Shown here in pieces: positions 49,633-60,232 of a DNA stretch of 64,000 nt. The notes under the pieces are model-generated. The model was not told the origin of the DNA. It worked only from the letters and a program-made list of their open reading frames with translations, and did no database searches. Where the stretch lies: positions 2,604,001 to 2,668,000 of the forward strand of contig NZ_CP104900.1 in assembly GCF_025449215.1 (NCBI RefSeq). Direction: 5' to 3'. The stretch is from Shewanella seohaensis. GTDB taxonomy: Bacteria > Pseudomonadota > Gammaproteobacteria > Enterobacterales > Shewanellaceae. A program made the translations under genes and the position numbers. How positions within the stretch are numbered: the first letter of the stretch is position 1; the number at the start of each line of letters is the position of its first letter.

Positions 49633-51390
49633 GTGAAGTTTCCCAGTTTAGTATCGTTAATGCCCGGTTTGGCGCAGATGCTGCAGTATGAGAAGCAATG
49701 GCTCAGGGATGATGTGAGGGCGGGATTATCCGTGGCGGCGGTCGCTTTACCTGTCGCTATCGCTTACGCCCAATTGACCGGCGTCAATGCCGCTGTCGGT
49801 TTATACTCCTGTGTGCTGCCCATGTTGGTGTATGCACTGTTTGGCACTTCTAGACAATTAATAGTTGGACCCGATGCCGCCACCTGCGCTGTGATTGCCG
49901 CCGTGGTGACGCCGCTTGCCGCTGGCGACAGCATGAAACACTGGCAACTGGTGATGACCATGACGGCGATGACCGGCTTTTGGTGTTTAATCGCCAGCCG
50001 TTTTCGCCTTGGGGTATTAGCCGACTTTCTCTCCAAACCTATTCTGATGGGGCTGCTCAATGGTGTGGCTATCACCATTATTGTCGGTCAATTCTCGAAA
50101 ATTTTTGGTTTCACCTTCGATGAACGTTATCTGATTGAGCGCTTATCGGGCGCACCTTCCTATTTAACTAAAACCCACTGGCCCACCTTGCTGATGGGTG
50201 TGGTGACCTTAGCGACCTATGCGTTGGTAAAACGTTATCGTCCACAGTGGCCAGCTTCAATGTGTGCGATGGCGATGGCGGCATTTTTAGTCTGGGCCTT
50301 TAACTTAACCAGCTTAGATATCAATGTGGTGGGTGAGGTGAGCGCAGGCTTGCCATCATTCCAAGCACCAGCGTTCGATATCGGTATTGCCCGTGAACTG
50401 GTGGTGCCCGCACTCAACTTAGCCATGGTGAGCTTTGTGAGCATGATGCTGACGGCGCGCAGTTTTGCGGCGAAAAATGGCTACGATATCGATGCGGATA
50501 AAGAGTTTCGCGCCCTCGGGATTGCGAACATCGCCTCCGCCTTATCCCAAGGCTTTGCGGTCAGCGGCGCCGATTCACGCACTGCGGTGAACGATGCAAA
50601 CGGCGGCAAGAGCCAGTTGGTGTCCATCATCGCGGCGGTATTAATTGCATTAGTCGCACTGTTTTTTACCGCACCGCTCAAATACATCCCCAGTTCAGCA
50701 CTCGGCGTGGTATTGGTGATTGCCTCAATTTCGCTGATTGATTTAAAGGCATTGTGGAATCTACGCGTAAGAGACCGCTCCGCCTTTTTACTCGCCTGTA
50801 CGACCTTGTTTTCGGTGCTGTTTATTGGGGTTATTCCTGGCATAACCTTGGCGGTATTACTGGGTCTATTCCAGTTTTTAGCCACAGTGATGCGTCCAAC
50901 CGACCAAGTACTCGGGCTTGACCAAAAAGGGGTGATCCGCAGTGTGGATGATTCGGGTAAGGCCAAATCTGTGCCCGGTGTGTTTATTTATCGTTTCAAC
51001 TCGCCGTTAACCTACTTCAACGCCACTTACTTTAAGCGCCGCCTACTGGAGAAGTTTATTCGTGAACCAGAACCCGTGGATTGTATCATCATCGATGCCG
51101 TCCCGTGTTTTACTCACTTAGATTTGAGTGTGATGGCCATGCTTGCGGATTTGCACCAATTATTGAAGAAGCGCGGCATACGCTTAGTGTTAGCAGGGCG
51201 TAAGCGGCAGATGCTCGGCTGGTTTGAACAGGCGGGAATGCAGTCCGGCGAGGGCGGGATCTTGATCCGACCCGATTTATATCTGGCGCTGAAAATGAAC
51301 CAAAGCTACAAACAAGCGTTAGCCGAAGGGCAGGCGCCGGTGATCAAAAAAGCGCCCGAGGATGATGTGTTATTGCATAGTCATTTGTAG
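49633..51390 (+). CDS. SulP-family anion transporter with STAS domain
   Basis: A 585-residue secondary transporter with about 12-14 membrane helices. The core (about 20-420) includes DVRAGLSVAAVALPVAIAYA and GPDAATCAVIAAVVTPLAAG; the cytoplasmic STAS domain covers about 445-560 (VPGVFIYRFNSPLTYFNATY). Sulfate, bicarbonate or dicarboxylates are possible substrates; the sequence does not decide. The GTG start at 49633 has GGAGG 7 nt upstream, which fixes it. Confidence 0.9.
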   Translation: MKFPSLVSLMPGLAQMLQYEKQWLRDDVRAGLSVAAVALPVAIAYAQLTGVNAAVGLYSCVLPMLVYALFGTSRQLIVGPDAATCAVIAAVVTPLAAGDSMKHWQLVMTMTAMTGFWCLIASRFRLGVLADFLSKPILMGLLNGVAITIIVGQFSKIFGFTFDERYLIERLSGAPSYLTKTHWPTLLMGVVTLATYALVKRYRPQWPASMCAMAMAAFLVWAFNLTSLDINVVGEVSAGLPSFQAPAFDIGIARELVVPALNLAMVSFVSMMLTARSFAAKNGYDIDADKEFRALGIANIASALSQGFAVSGADSRTAVNDANGGKSQLVSIIAAVLIALVALFFTAPLKYIPSSALGVVLVIASISLIDLKALWNLRVRDRSAFLLACTTLFSVLFIGVIPGITLAVLLGLFQFLATVMRPTDQVLGLDQKGVIRSVDDSGKAKSVPGVFIYRFNSPLTYFNATYFKRRLLEKFIREPEPVDCIIIDAVPCFTHLDLSVMAMLADLHQLLKKRGIRLVLAGRKRQMLGWFEQAGMQSGEGGILIRPDLYLALKMNQSYKQALAEGQAPVIKKAPEDDVLLHSHL

Positions 51391-51445
51391 TGAATCATGT
51401 GTAATGGCTGGTGTTGATCACTCGGTTATATTCTGAAGATAACGA

Positions 51446-51474
51446 AAAAGCGCGGCATAGTCCGCGCTTTTTTA
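51446..51474. terminator. Bidirectional terminator after the SulP gene
   Basis: AAAAGCGCGG-ACTATG-like loop-CCGCGCTTTT is flanked by A and T tracts, between the SulP gene and the convergent small gene. Confidence 0.88.
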
Positions 51475-51523
51475 TCTCAACTTAACATTGGCACCTTAAC
51501 GCTAAGCGTTTTAAGGATCATGC

Positions 51524-51748
51524 TCAGTCTTTTTGCAATTTATCGAGGGGGATAAAACCGTGGTAGGCGTAGTAGCCGACGGGGCCTAACAATAGGCTGA
51601 GTAAACACCAGAACCATTTCGCATTGGTGCTGAGCTTGGCTTGACTCTTAAAGACTCTACGCGCAAACAGGCAATGTAGTAGGCTTAATCCTATTAGCAT
51701 CGCAATGATTTTAATATCCGTATTTTCCAAGTAGCTGATCCCTGTCAT
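51524..51748 (-). CDS. small two-helix membrane protein of unknown function
   Basis: A 74-residue protein with two predicted helices (about 13-29 and 44-63) and a basic loop between them. The end WFWCLLSLLLGPVGYYAYHG resembles PLDc_N-type small membrane proteins. AGGA lies directly before the ATG region. No function is assigned. Confidence 0.6.
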   Translation of the reverse strand: MTGISYLENTDIKIIAMLIGLSLLHCLFARRVFKSQAKLSTNAKWFWCLLSLLLGPVGYYAYHGFIPLDKLQKD

Positions 51749-51869
51749 TCATCCTGATGATTTAGCCTAAAATGTTAAAAATGCTTAATTTACTTTGCCT
51801 AAGTGCTACGTACTTTACGCGATCTTTTTACGGATTGCTATTGGGTATATCAAAAATAAACGTTAATTC

Positions 51870-52541
51870 TTATTCACTTATAGACATTCCTAACAAGTAA
51901 ACTGGCGGATTGTCAGCTTGCCAGATCACATATTTTTCCATTGCTTGCAGAAATATTTCGCTGCTGGTGAGCATCGTTAACCAGTTCATCAAGCATGGAA
52001 ACGCCGCATTCAGATCCCGTTTAGTATTCACCGCCGTAAATTGGCGAATAAAAGGCACAATCGCAAAATCTGCAAGGCTTAACGCTGGGCCGATAAGATA
52101 AGGATGCTGCTGAAGCTGTGCTTCGAGTCGTTCAAGAAAAGTACTGGCCTTGGCGAAATAATCCGCCTGAGTGAATTCAGGATAACGATCGGCATATTTG
52201 TACTTATCCAGCCAAGGTTTAAATTCAACATCATTCTGCGCAATAAGCTCAGCAATCAAGCTTTGCGCTGACGCCGTTTGTCCGAGTAATTGCCGCGCCG
52301 CTGGCGAGTCGGTCTTGGTCAATGCCCAGCGCATAATCTCCAAGCTCTCGGCAATCACCTCACCAGTGGGGAGTTGCAATACTGGCACTGTTCCCTTGGG
52401 GGAGATGGCTAACATCGGTGCAGGTTTGGCTTTAAGGGTGATTTCCCGAACCTCGACCTGGCATTGGCCGAGCAATAGGCCAAGGCGAGCGCGCATGGCA
52501 TAAGGACAACGGCGAAAACTGTAGAGTATGGGTAAAGGCAT
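51870..52541 (-). CDS. glutathione S-transferase family protein
   Basis: A 223-residue protein with a thioredoxin-fold N-terminal domain (about 1-75) and a helical GST C-terminal domain (about 90-215). SFRRCPYAMRARL (7-19) has a glutaredoxin-like CPY centre, as in Omega/YibF-like GSTs, and the glutathione-binding KGTVPVLQL and ESLEIMRW are present. ATG 52541 is chosen because AAGGAA lies about 7 nt upstream; the frame extends to 52565. Confidence 0.87.
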   Translation of the reverse strand: MPLPILYSFRRCPYAMRARLGLLLGQCQVEVREITLKAKPAPMLAISPKGTVPVLQLPTGEVIAESLEIMRWALTKTDSPAARQLLGQTASAQSLIAELIAQNDVEFKPWLDKYKYADRYPEFTQADYFAKASTFLERLEAQLQQHPYLIGPALSLADFAIVPFIRQFTAVNTKRDLNAAFPCLMNWLTMLTSSEIFLQAMEKYVIWQADNPPVYLLGMSISE

Positions 52542-52813
52542 CGTCTTGTTCCTTAAAGCAATCATAAAAGCGATTTCGCCACAGCATGGGGAAAAGTCGG
52601 CAATAGTAGTGACTTTAAAACAGAAATACTGCGTTTATTACCGATTTTTCCACCGTTTGGCTTGTAAATAAACAATGACCTTGGTTTTTGTCAGTGTTTT
52701 TCTGACTGTGACTCAGGTAGAATTTCGGCCGATTTTTGCGACCCAGCCTAGGCTTAGGCTGGTTATTAGTTAATGCACTGGAAATTAAGTTCCAGCCAGC
52801 AGTTGAGGGTGTT

Positions 52814-53805
52814 ATGTCTAACGTTGTTGTTTGTGCTTTATATAAGTTTGTTTCATTACCGCATTTTGAGTCGCTGCGTGAGCCACTCCTGTCCATGATG
52901 GAACAGGCCGAGATTAAAGGCACATTACTGCTGGCAAATGAAGGGATTAATGGCACTGTGGCCGGCTCTCAAGCCGCTATCGATGCACTGCTGGCTTGGC
53001 TGAATAACCAAAATGGCCTTGAAAATATCGTTTACAAGTTATCCTTTGACGATGAAATGCCTTTCTACCGCACTAAAGTGAAGCTGAAAAAGAAATCGTC
53101 ACCATGGGCGTTGAAGGTATCGATCCGCTTAAAGTGGTCGGCACCTATGTTAAACCGCAGGACTGGAACGCGCTGATTTCCGATCCAGAAGTCATCTTAG
53201 TGGATACTCGTAACGACTACGAAGTGCAAATTGGCACCTTTAAAAATGCCATTAATCCTGTGACTGAAACCTTCAGAGAATTCCCTGAGTATGTGAAGCA
53301 GAATCTCGATCCTGCCAAGCATAAGAAAGTCGCGATGTTCTGTACTGGCGGTATTCGCTGCGAAAAATCGACCGCTTATTTAAAAGAGCAGGGCTTTGAA
53401 GAGGTCTATCACCTCGAAGGTGGCATCCTTAAGTACCTCGAAGAAGTGAAACAGGAAGAAAGTCTTTGGGAAGGTGAATGCTTTGTCTTCGATAACCGCG
53501 TGGCCGTTGACCATGACTTGAAGAAAGGCCAATACGATCAATGTAATGCTTGTCGTATGCCGATCACTGAAGCCGAAAAATTAAGTCCAGCCTATGTGCA
53601 AGGCGTTAGCTGCCCACATTGTATCGATAAGATTTCAGACGAGCAGCGTAAGCGTTTTGTTGAACGTGAGCGCCAAGTAAACTTAGCGAAATCACGTAAC
53701 GAAGCACACATTGGTAGCGATGTGAATCAAGTGATTGAAGCTCGCCGTCAAAAGAAAGAAGCACTGCGCCAGCAATCGGCTGAAAAGAACAAGGCTAAAC
53801 AGTAA
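52814..53805 (+). CDS. trhO: tRNA uridine(34) hydroxylase TrhO, frameshifted
   Basis: Rhodanese-domain protein (YceA family) that hydroxylates uridine 34 of tRNAs on the way to cmo5U/mo5U. The N-terminal domain (about 1-95) ends in TKVKLKK where the frame breaks. Adding one A to the run at 53087-53091 joins it to [20 protein letters not shown] and gives 330 residues. The rhodanese domain has [13 protein letters not shown] and the active-site loop [10 protein letters not shown]. The C-terminus carries a CxxC...CxxC pair (CNACRMP, CPHC). GAGGG lies 5-6 nt before ATG 52814. Confidence 0.9.
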
Positions 53806-54011
53806 GCTAAACAATAAGGTTTTTACCTCTCTCTCTTGAGCGCGAGCGTGCTCAACGAATGACCATTATGGCCCGACATGTTTGGGCCATTTTTTTACTA
53901 AATGTCTTAGTAACAGTGTTAGCATTTTTAACCCTATGATAAATTTGCCTAAATAAAATCGTGTCTCGGCAAAGAACCGCAATGCCAGACATCTTGCAGC
54001 AGGGACAGGGC

Positions 54012-54476
54012 ATGAGTATTTGGAAAGAGTTATACGACATTTTTGATAAAGAGCGCAGCCGCTGGCAGCAATCGTCGGCGGGCAAGCAGGCCATCAGCTT
54101 CGAGTTAAAGGCTAATTTGGGTTTTCTCGCTGATGCCTTGAGCAGTGGTTTACCACAACAGTCGATCATTCAGGGGCTTGAGTGCACACTCTTTGAGGCC
54201 AAAATCAAAGAGGGCCTAGCGTTGACCAGCCTGAATCGCCGTAAAGTGACACTGAAATTTATCGGTGAATTTGCCGAGTTTGCAAAGTATGAGGGCAAAG
54301 AGAATGCCGAGCTGGTGGAAAATGCCTACTCAAAAATCAAATCTTTACAGAAACTCGCGTCGGCAAAACCCGATAACAATTACGATCTTAAAATTAAATC
54401 ACTGTTTCGGTTTCTGGTGTTTATTGTGGCGCACCTTGAGGAGCGACCGCTGACTCGCCAATCTGCCAAAGGCTAA
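54012..54476 (+). CDS. hypothetical protein, mostly helical
   Basis: A 154-residue soluble protein without a recognisable motif. It is predicted largely alpha-helical, with charged heptad-like stretches (EFAEFAKYEGKENAELVENA) and one hydrophobic segment near the C-terminus (LFRFLVFIVAHL). ATG 54012 has AGGG about 7 nt upstream; the frame is open to 53961 with an ATG at 53982. It is followed 95 nt later by another unknown gene on the same strand. Confidence 0.6.
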   Translation: MSIWKELYDIFDKERSRWQQSSAGKQAISFELKANLGFLADALSSGLPQQSIIQGLECTLFEAKIKEGLALTSLNRRKVTLKFIGEFAEFAKYEGKENAELVENAYSKIKSLQKLASAKPDNNYDLKIKSLFRFLVFIVAHLEERPLTRQSAKG

Positions 54477-54571
54477 TGCTTTTCACGCAGGATTGAGCAG
54501 AGTGTTGAGCACAACAAAAGATATTGCCAATCCAAAGTGCGATAGCTAGCAGGAGCCTTTCAAGGATGAAT

Positions 54572-54928
54572 ATGAATAATACTAAGTGGCGAGAATGTTT
54601 GAGTATCTTGGCTGCGCATCGGGTATATCTGCAACTACGCCTCGTGGGTGATGCTGATTTCCCTATGGATTATGAAGCCGCCCATCGAGTGATCAGCCAA
54701 ATTGATACTCGAGATTTTGTGTTTGTCCGTAAGACCATCTCTTATAAAGATATTGCGGCGCTGCGGATTGTGAAGGATGCATCTCCCGCCGCCGAGTCGC
54801 AAAGCTCAAACCAATCAAGCGGGTCTTTATTTACTGTCGAACTTGCAGAACTAAGACGTAAGCTGATGCAACTGGGGCAATTGCCGCTGACAGAGGATGA
54901 CGAGTCTATCCTGATCACGGCTTATTAA
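54572..54928 (+). CDS. hypothetical protein
   Basis: A 118-residue soluble protein of no recognised family. It has a Ser/Gln-rich low-complexity segment (about 75-90, SPAAESQSSNQSSG) between an N-terminal alpha/beta part and a C-terminal helix. AAGGA lies 5 nt before ATG 54572; ATG 54566 overlaps that site. It is convergent with the pts operon. Confidence 0.55.
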   Translation: MNNTKWRECLSILAAHRVYLQLRLVGDADFPMDYEAAHRVISQIDTRDFVFVRKTISYKDIAALRIVKDASPAAESQSSNQSSGSLFTVELAELRRKLMQLGQLPLTEDDESILITAY

Positions 54929-55085
54929 TGCCGAAAATTGGCGCTGGCTAAAACAGTTGAGTAATCAGTGATGTCAGTGCGTGAGGAGTAGTGAGTGGAG
55001 AGCTGTGCCTTGTTTGGGAGAGCGACTGGCAGGCAAGGGGCACTGCCAGTGATCGTACCTAAGCGGGCGGTAAAGCGGCTAACAG

Positions 55086-55595
55086 TTAAAGCTGAACAGT
55101 AAAAATCGCGTCTTTACCTGCGGTGACGCTCCCTTGGGCCTTGTCTAAGTATTTCACATCTTCCATATTGGCCAACACAACGGGAGTGAGTAGGCTATCC
55201 ACTTGATCTTTTAGGTAATCAATATCGAAAGACAGAATGGGATCGCCCACTTTGACCTCTTGGCCTTCCTCCGCCAAACGGCTAAAACCTCGGCCCCTTA
55301 GCTCAACGGTTCCGACGCCAAAGTGCACGAAAAGCTCTAATCCCTGTGGCGATTCGATACTAAAAGCATGATTAGTCTCAAAAATCTTACCTATGGTGCC
55401 GTCGATTGGGGCGACAATCGTGTCTCCCTTTGGTGCAATGGCGATACCATCACCGACAATTTTCTCTGCAAACACCACATCGGGAACCTTTTCAATGGCC
55501 ACAATTTCCCCGTTCACTGGGGCGTAAACCATAATGCCGCCAGCCAGTTGTGGTTGTCCTGATACCAATCGCCTTATTCGGCTTAAAAATCCCAT
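55086..55595 (-). CDS. crr: PTS glucose-specific IIA component
   Basis: Phosphocarrier between HPr and sugar IIB domains and a regulator of carbon use. It has 169 residues. The phosphorylated histidine is H91 (LFVHFGVGTVEL) and its partner is H76 (ETNHAFSI). It is the last gene of ptsH-ptsI-crr, 72 nt after the restored ptsI stop. A hairpin ACTGGCAG/CTGCCAGT lies downstream at 55025-55050 but lacks a T tract. Confidence 0.96.
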   Translation of the reverse strand: MGFLSRIRRLVSGQPQLAGGIMVYAPVNGEIVAIEKVPDVVFAEKIVGDGIAIAPKGDTIVAPIDGTIGKIFETNHAFSIESPQGLELFVHFGVGTVELRGRGFSRLAEEGQEVKVGDPILSFDIDYLKDQVDSLLTPVVLANMEDVKYLDKAQGSVTAGKDAIFTVQL

Positions 55596-55667
55596 TATCC
55601 TGTGCCCCTTCGCTTGTTTTTGTTGTTATCTTTTTAGTCTGTAAAGCAGCATAACCAATAAAATGTA

Positions 55668-57370
55668 TTATTTATAGTTTGTTATACACTGCTGTAGTTC
55701 TGAAATTCTATTCTGTTGCATGGCGGTGTGCGCTAACGCAGAAAATTTCGCCAATTGCCCTTGGCAAACGGCGGCCTTCACCTCCAGTAATGCACTTAAG
55801 TTCACGCTGAGTTCATCAAGCCCCATGCCGATAAGAAGGGGACCATCTGTGGCGAGCTGGCAAGTTCGCCACAGAGTGACACTTTGACTCCGGCGGTTTT
55901 GGCTTGCTCGACGGTCATCTTGATGAGCCCTAAAATTGCCGGTGACAGGGAAGGATAATCCCGTGTTAGTTGCGGATTCGTGCGATCCGCCGCCATGGCA
56001 TATTGGGTTAAGTCATTGGTGCCTATGCTCACAAAATCTAACCGTGGCAGCATGGAGGCAAGATTCATCACGGCGGCGGGGGTTTCGACAACTATGCCGT
56101 AACTGAGTTCACCGAAGCCTTTTTCTTCCTCTTCGAGGGCATCTTGGCATTCGGCGATGAGGGCAAAAATCTTATCGAGCTCCTCGACCTGATTCACCAT
56201 GGGAAACATCAGTCGAATAGGGCCATGGTTGGCCGCCCGTAAAATCGCCCTAAGCTGGGTCTTAAACAGCTCTGGATGCGTCAAGGTGTATCTAACCCCG
56301 CGTAGGCCTAAGGCGGGATTATCCTCGACCTCTTGGCAGAGGCAGGGCAGCTCTTTATCGGCACCAATATCTAAGGTTCTGATCGTAAAGGTCTTACCGC
56401 CTAAAGCATGCAAGGCTTCGCAGTACAGATTGTATTGAGCTTTTTCATCCGGCAGTGTGCTGGTGTGCATCAGCATAAACTCGGTGCGAAATAGACCAAT
56501 GCCATCGGCACCCACATCGCCAACATGGGTGATATCGTTCAAGTTGCCGACGTTGGCCATCAGACCCACGAGATGACCATCTTGGGTCTTGGCGGGGACA
56601 TCACGGTATGCTTGCAGGGCGGCGCGTCTGGCTTGCTCATGGTGCAATGTAACGGTTAAGCGTGCCTGCTGCTCGGGCGCAGGATTGACAAAAAGCTCGC
56701 CACTTAGGGCATCGAGCACCAATGGTGTGCCATTGGGAATAAACTCGGCATCGAACTGGCAGCTCAGAATGGCGGGGATCCCCGCCGCGCGGGCCAAAAT
56801 CGCCGTATGACTGGTTAAACCGCCAGTTTTAAGCACTATGCCGCTGATCTGCTCTTTGGGTAATAACGCAAATTCGGCGGGAGTGAGATCTTGCGCCAAG
56901 AGGATTGTCGGCTCAGTTAGCTGCGCTAAACCTTGATCTAAGCGGCCGTTGATGGCGGTTACTAATCGCTGGCCAAGGCATCGCACATCTTGGGCTCGAT
57001 TGGCGAGATAAGGATCCTCTAAGGATTCAAGCTCGTTAGCCTGGTGGGCGAAGACCCGCTCAACCGCGACACTGGCGGATAACTGCAGGGTGCGGATTGC
57101 TTCCTTCACTTGGTCGATAAGCTCTTCGTCCTCTAGCAGTAACAGATCGGCTTCAATTAACTGATAGTTTTCGCTTTGCGGGTCGAGCTTTGTTTGGCTG
57201 TGGCTGAGTTGCTGCTGCAGCGCCTGTAGGGCTTTTGTAAATTTACTCTGTTGTTGCGGGATCCGAGAGAGGGGAACGGGACGATAATCGAGGTGATGTT
57301 CGGCGTGGGTAAGGTGGAGTGCCTGTCCGAAGGCAATCCCCGATGACACTATGATCCCCGTAATCGACAT
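55668..57370 (-). CDS. ptsI: PTS enzyme I, frameshifted near the C-terminus
   Basis: Phosphoenolpyruvate-protein phosphotransferase that starts the PTS relay. The phosphorylated histidine is H188 in GGLTSHTAILAR, the catalytic cysteine is in VSLCGELASSPQMVPFL, and FRTEFMLM and GTNDLTQYAMA are PEP-binding segments. The unrepaired frame ends at 55802. One missing base near 55834-55838 (F-L-I-G instead of F-L-S-A) restores GMGLDELSVNLSALLEVKAA and the natural end at 55668, giving 567 residues. ATG 57370 has AGGAA 6 nt upstream. It is most likely a sequencing error. Confidence 0.93.
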
Positions 57371-57402
57371 ATTCGTTCCTATCAAGCTGGCTAAGTTGCC
57401 GT

Positions 57403-57660
57403 TTAACTTAAGGTGATGAGCAGTTCCGAGACTTTCTCGACCGCTTCCTGCGCCTGCTCACCCTCGGCAAACACCCGCACGGTTACCCCATGATACAGGC
57501 CTAATGTTTGCAATTTGAATAAGCTTTTGGCGCTGGCTTGCTTGCCATTGCATTCAACTAACACATCACAGTTGAAGGTTTTCGCTTCTTTCACTAACAG
57601 GGCGGCAGGGCGGGTATGAATACCATGTTTTGCGGTGATAGTGACAGATTTTTCGTACAT
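57403..57660 (-). CDS. ptsH: PTS phosphocarrier protein HPr
   Basis: An 85-residue phosphocarrier. The active histidine is H15 in KHGIHTRPAA, and S46 (SAKSLFKLQ) is at the regulatory serine position. It lies 32 nt before ptsI and 23 nt after an ACT-domain gene, all in one direction. Confidence 0.96.
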   Translation of the reverse strand: MYEKSVTITAKHGIHTRPAALLVKEAKTFNCDVLVECNGKQASAKSLFKLQTLGLYHGVTVRVFAEGEQAQEAVEKVSELLITLS

Positions 57661-57683
57661 AGTGGGTTAACTCTTTATCAATA

Positions 57684-58079
57684 TTATGGCGCTTCGTTCG
57701 ACTCAATAATCTTGTATCCCGCCTTTTTTAAGGCGGCAACAGCGCTTTGGAGACAATTTTTCTTTACCAAAATATAGTCGGTATCGAAGGTGGAAAGGGC
57801 AAAAATACTGATCTGCACATCGGCTAAGGTGCCGGATATTTTCGATAAAATGCCTGTCATCGAAAATCCCAGCGGGCCTAAGACTTCAAGACTGCACCAA
57901 TGGGTTTCTTGCTCCAAACTGTCGAGCTCAAGTTCGCTGGACACCACCACAGTTAGCCCTTCCTCGGTTCGGCCAATAAAGTAGACTTCTTCGGCAAACA
58001 CTTCGCTAGGTAATTGAGCATTAGGGCTAAAGCTATGAATCGTATACTGCCGTGGGTGAACAGCTAAGGTCATGCGCAT
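57684..58079 (-). CDS. ACT-domain protein at the head of the pts operon
   Basis: A 131-residue protein of two ACT-like halves of the type found in small amino-acid-binding regulators (ACT_7/CASTOR-like). The second half has GPLGFSMTGILSKISGTLAD followed by VQISIFALSTFDTDYILVKK, the strand-turn-helix of an ACT site. No enzyme domain is attached, so it may act by binding a partner or ligand. It ends 23 nt before ptsH on the same strand, so cotranscription is likely. Confidence 0.82.
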   Translation of the reverse strand: MRMTLAVHPRQYTIHSFSPNAQLPSEVFAEEVYFIGRTEEGLTVVVSSELELDSLEQETHWCSLEVLGPLGFSMTGILSKISGTLADVQISIFALSTFDTDYILVKKNCLQSAVAALKKAGYKIIESNEAP

Positions 58080-58189
58080 GGGCGTTCCTCAATCGGCAAT
58101 AAAGGTTTAGGGTAAGGTCACATCCTAGGTTATAGCATGAATATCCCGTTAGATAGCAGGCATTCACCCCTTGAATTGGCGTATTTTAA

Positions 58190-58221
58190 ACTAAAAGAGG
58201 ACGTTCTAATACGTCCTCTTT
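58190..58221 (-). terminator. Terminator after the chemoreceptor gene
   Basis: AAAGAGGACGT / ACGTCCTCTTT with a 6-nt loop; on the minus strand it runs into TTTAGTTT. Confidence 0.85.
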
Positions 58222-58249
58222 GGTGTAGTGTGGCTTTATCTCAATGGGG

Positions 58250-59886
58250 TTAGATTTTGAATTGGCCTAAGGTGTGCGACATATCTTGGCTGATATCCTG
58301 CAATGACTGCGCCGCGCGGCTATTGCCTTCGTTGGCCTTGACTGAGACTTCGGTTAATTCTGAAATATTACAGATATTACGATTGATTTCCTCCGTCACC
58401 AGCGATTGCTCCTCGGTCGCGCTGGCGAGTTGAGTATTCATGTCGCTGATATGGGCGATAAGTTGCAAAATTGCCGCCATGGCATTGCCCGCTTCACGGG
58501 CTTTGGCTTGCAATTCATCGGATTGAGTCTGTGTTTGGCTATTGCTCTTCATCACAGAGTTCACGCCCATTTGAATATCCGAGATGATTTTTTGGATTTC
58601 ATTAGTGGAGTCTTGGGTGCGATTAGCCAGTGCGCGCACTTCATCGGCGACCACGGCAAAACCGCGGCCATGGCTACCCGCGCGGGCGGCTTCGATGGCG
58701 GCATTGAGGGCTAACAGGTTAGTTTGTTCGGCAATAGAGCGAATGACATCGAGGATACTGCCAATTTGCGCCGAAGATTGCCCAAGTTTTTGGGTGATGA
58801 CTTCTGATGCTCTTAACTCTTGCACCAGTTTTTCGGTATCACGCACCGTATCATCGATCACCGCTTGGCTTTGCTGGGCCTGATTTTTCACGCTGTTAGC
58901 GGCATCGGCGGCCTGCTGGGTGTTGCTTGCCATCTCATGGGTGGTCGAGAGCATCTGATTCACTGCGGTTGCCACGCTACCGGTTTCACGGTGGATATGC
59001 TCGGCGCTTTGGTTCGATTCTTCAACGGCCAACATTAACTGCTTAGCATCATTGTCGAGTGACTGTCCCAATGGCTGCAGATGGCCCACCATGTCGCCAA
59101 TCTTCTGGGCAAACAGGTTAAAGGCGTGGGCAAGGTGCGCCACTTCATCTTGACCCTGGGTACTCAAACGTTGGCTTAAATCACCTTCACCTTGGGCAAT
59201 GTCCTCAAGGGCGTGAATAGCATCATTTAAAGGGGAGGTAATGGAGTGATTTAATACCAGGAAGAAAGCGAAAATAGGCACAGAAATTAAAAACATGATA
59301 ATCAAATAATCGATAATCACGCTATCTAGGCTGTCTTTCACATCACTCAGATAGGCTCCAGTGATGACTGTCCAGCCCCATTCTGGGTAATAGCGTGCCT
59401 CGGCGAGTTTGTCTTCGATGACTTTAGATGCAGGGTTGGCAATCGGGTATTCCAGCATGGCCTTACCCTGTTGCCGTGCTTGAGACAGCATAGTGATCAG
59501 CGGATTGGTGCCATTGGGCAGCTTAAAGTTTTGCGCGAGGTGCCAATGAGGCTTGGATTTTCGCCGTGGGCCAAGATTTGGTTGTTATCGTCGATCACAA
59601 TAAAGTAGCCGACACCAGCATAGCGGGTCTGGTCAATAAGTTTTGCCGCCGCTTGTTGTGCTTGTGACTCTGTTAATTTTCCGCCGACGGCATCTTGGCG
59701 GTATACGTCAATCACACTCAGGATACTGCCAAGCTGGCCATCGATTTGCAGCCATTTTTGCTCAATAAGATTGCTGTATTGCTCTTTAATGGAAAAACTC
59801 GCAAAACAAACAGTACCAATGGCCGCCATTACTAGCATCATCATGAGTCGTTGCAAAATGGTAAATCGGCGCAAGAATGTGATCAT
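58250..59886 (-). CDS. methyl-accepting chemotaxis protein with single-Cache domain, frameshifted
   Basis: A chemoreceptor of about 545 residues. It has an N-terminal membrane helix ([20 protein letters not shown]), a periplasmic sCache_2-like sensor (about 35-185), a second helix ([20 protein letters not shown]), a HAMP domain and the signalling coiled coil. The hairpin tip [20 protein letters not shown] is intact. The frame breaks in the sensor: adding one base to the AAA at 59525-59527 (TTT on the coding strand) joins LIGTSRKT to [15 protein letters not shown]. The ligand is unknown. It is divergent from a CheX-like DUF3334 gene. Confidence 0.9.
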
Positions 59887-60232
59887 TTAGGTTCCTTAAG
59901 GTGCAAAAGAATGGTGTCCAATATACCTTCGAATCGGTATCAAATGAATCAAACTTGAGTTTATTTCGTGTAAAGCCGTTAAGAATATTAGGATTCTTTG
60001 ATCTCGAGCAGAATATTGTTGTGCATCGTGTTCAATCGATGATTTTATCGCTAATCTGTGATTTTTAAAGCGCCAGCAAGGCGAAAATCATACTAAGTAT
60101 TGAACAAATTCAATTGGTTATGTGCTTAACGAACACCGCTGTATGCGCAGTGTTTCTAATTAGTTGTTTTAGTTTTGATTTTTTACTCTTTTACGCGCAA
60201 GATTAATCAACTGTTAAGTTTGAGAATCGATT
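59887..60232. other. Divergent intergenic region, chemoreceptor / DUF3334
   Basis: About 346 nt, AT-rich, containing both promoters. The only structure I see is an imperfect hairpin AACACCGC-TGTAT-GCGCAGTGTT (about 60132-60156). No clear operator. Confidence 0.4.

Noticed and set aside
52741..52767. CCAGCCT/AGGCTGG hairpin before trhO as a riboswitch
   Set aside because: A single short hairpin without known riboswitch features.
53852..54169. 105-codon minus-strand ORF
   Set aside because: It overlaps the better-supported plus-strand gene at 54012 and has no ribosome site.
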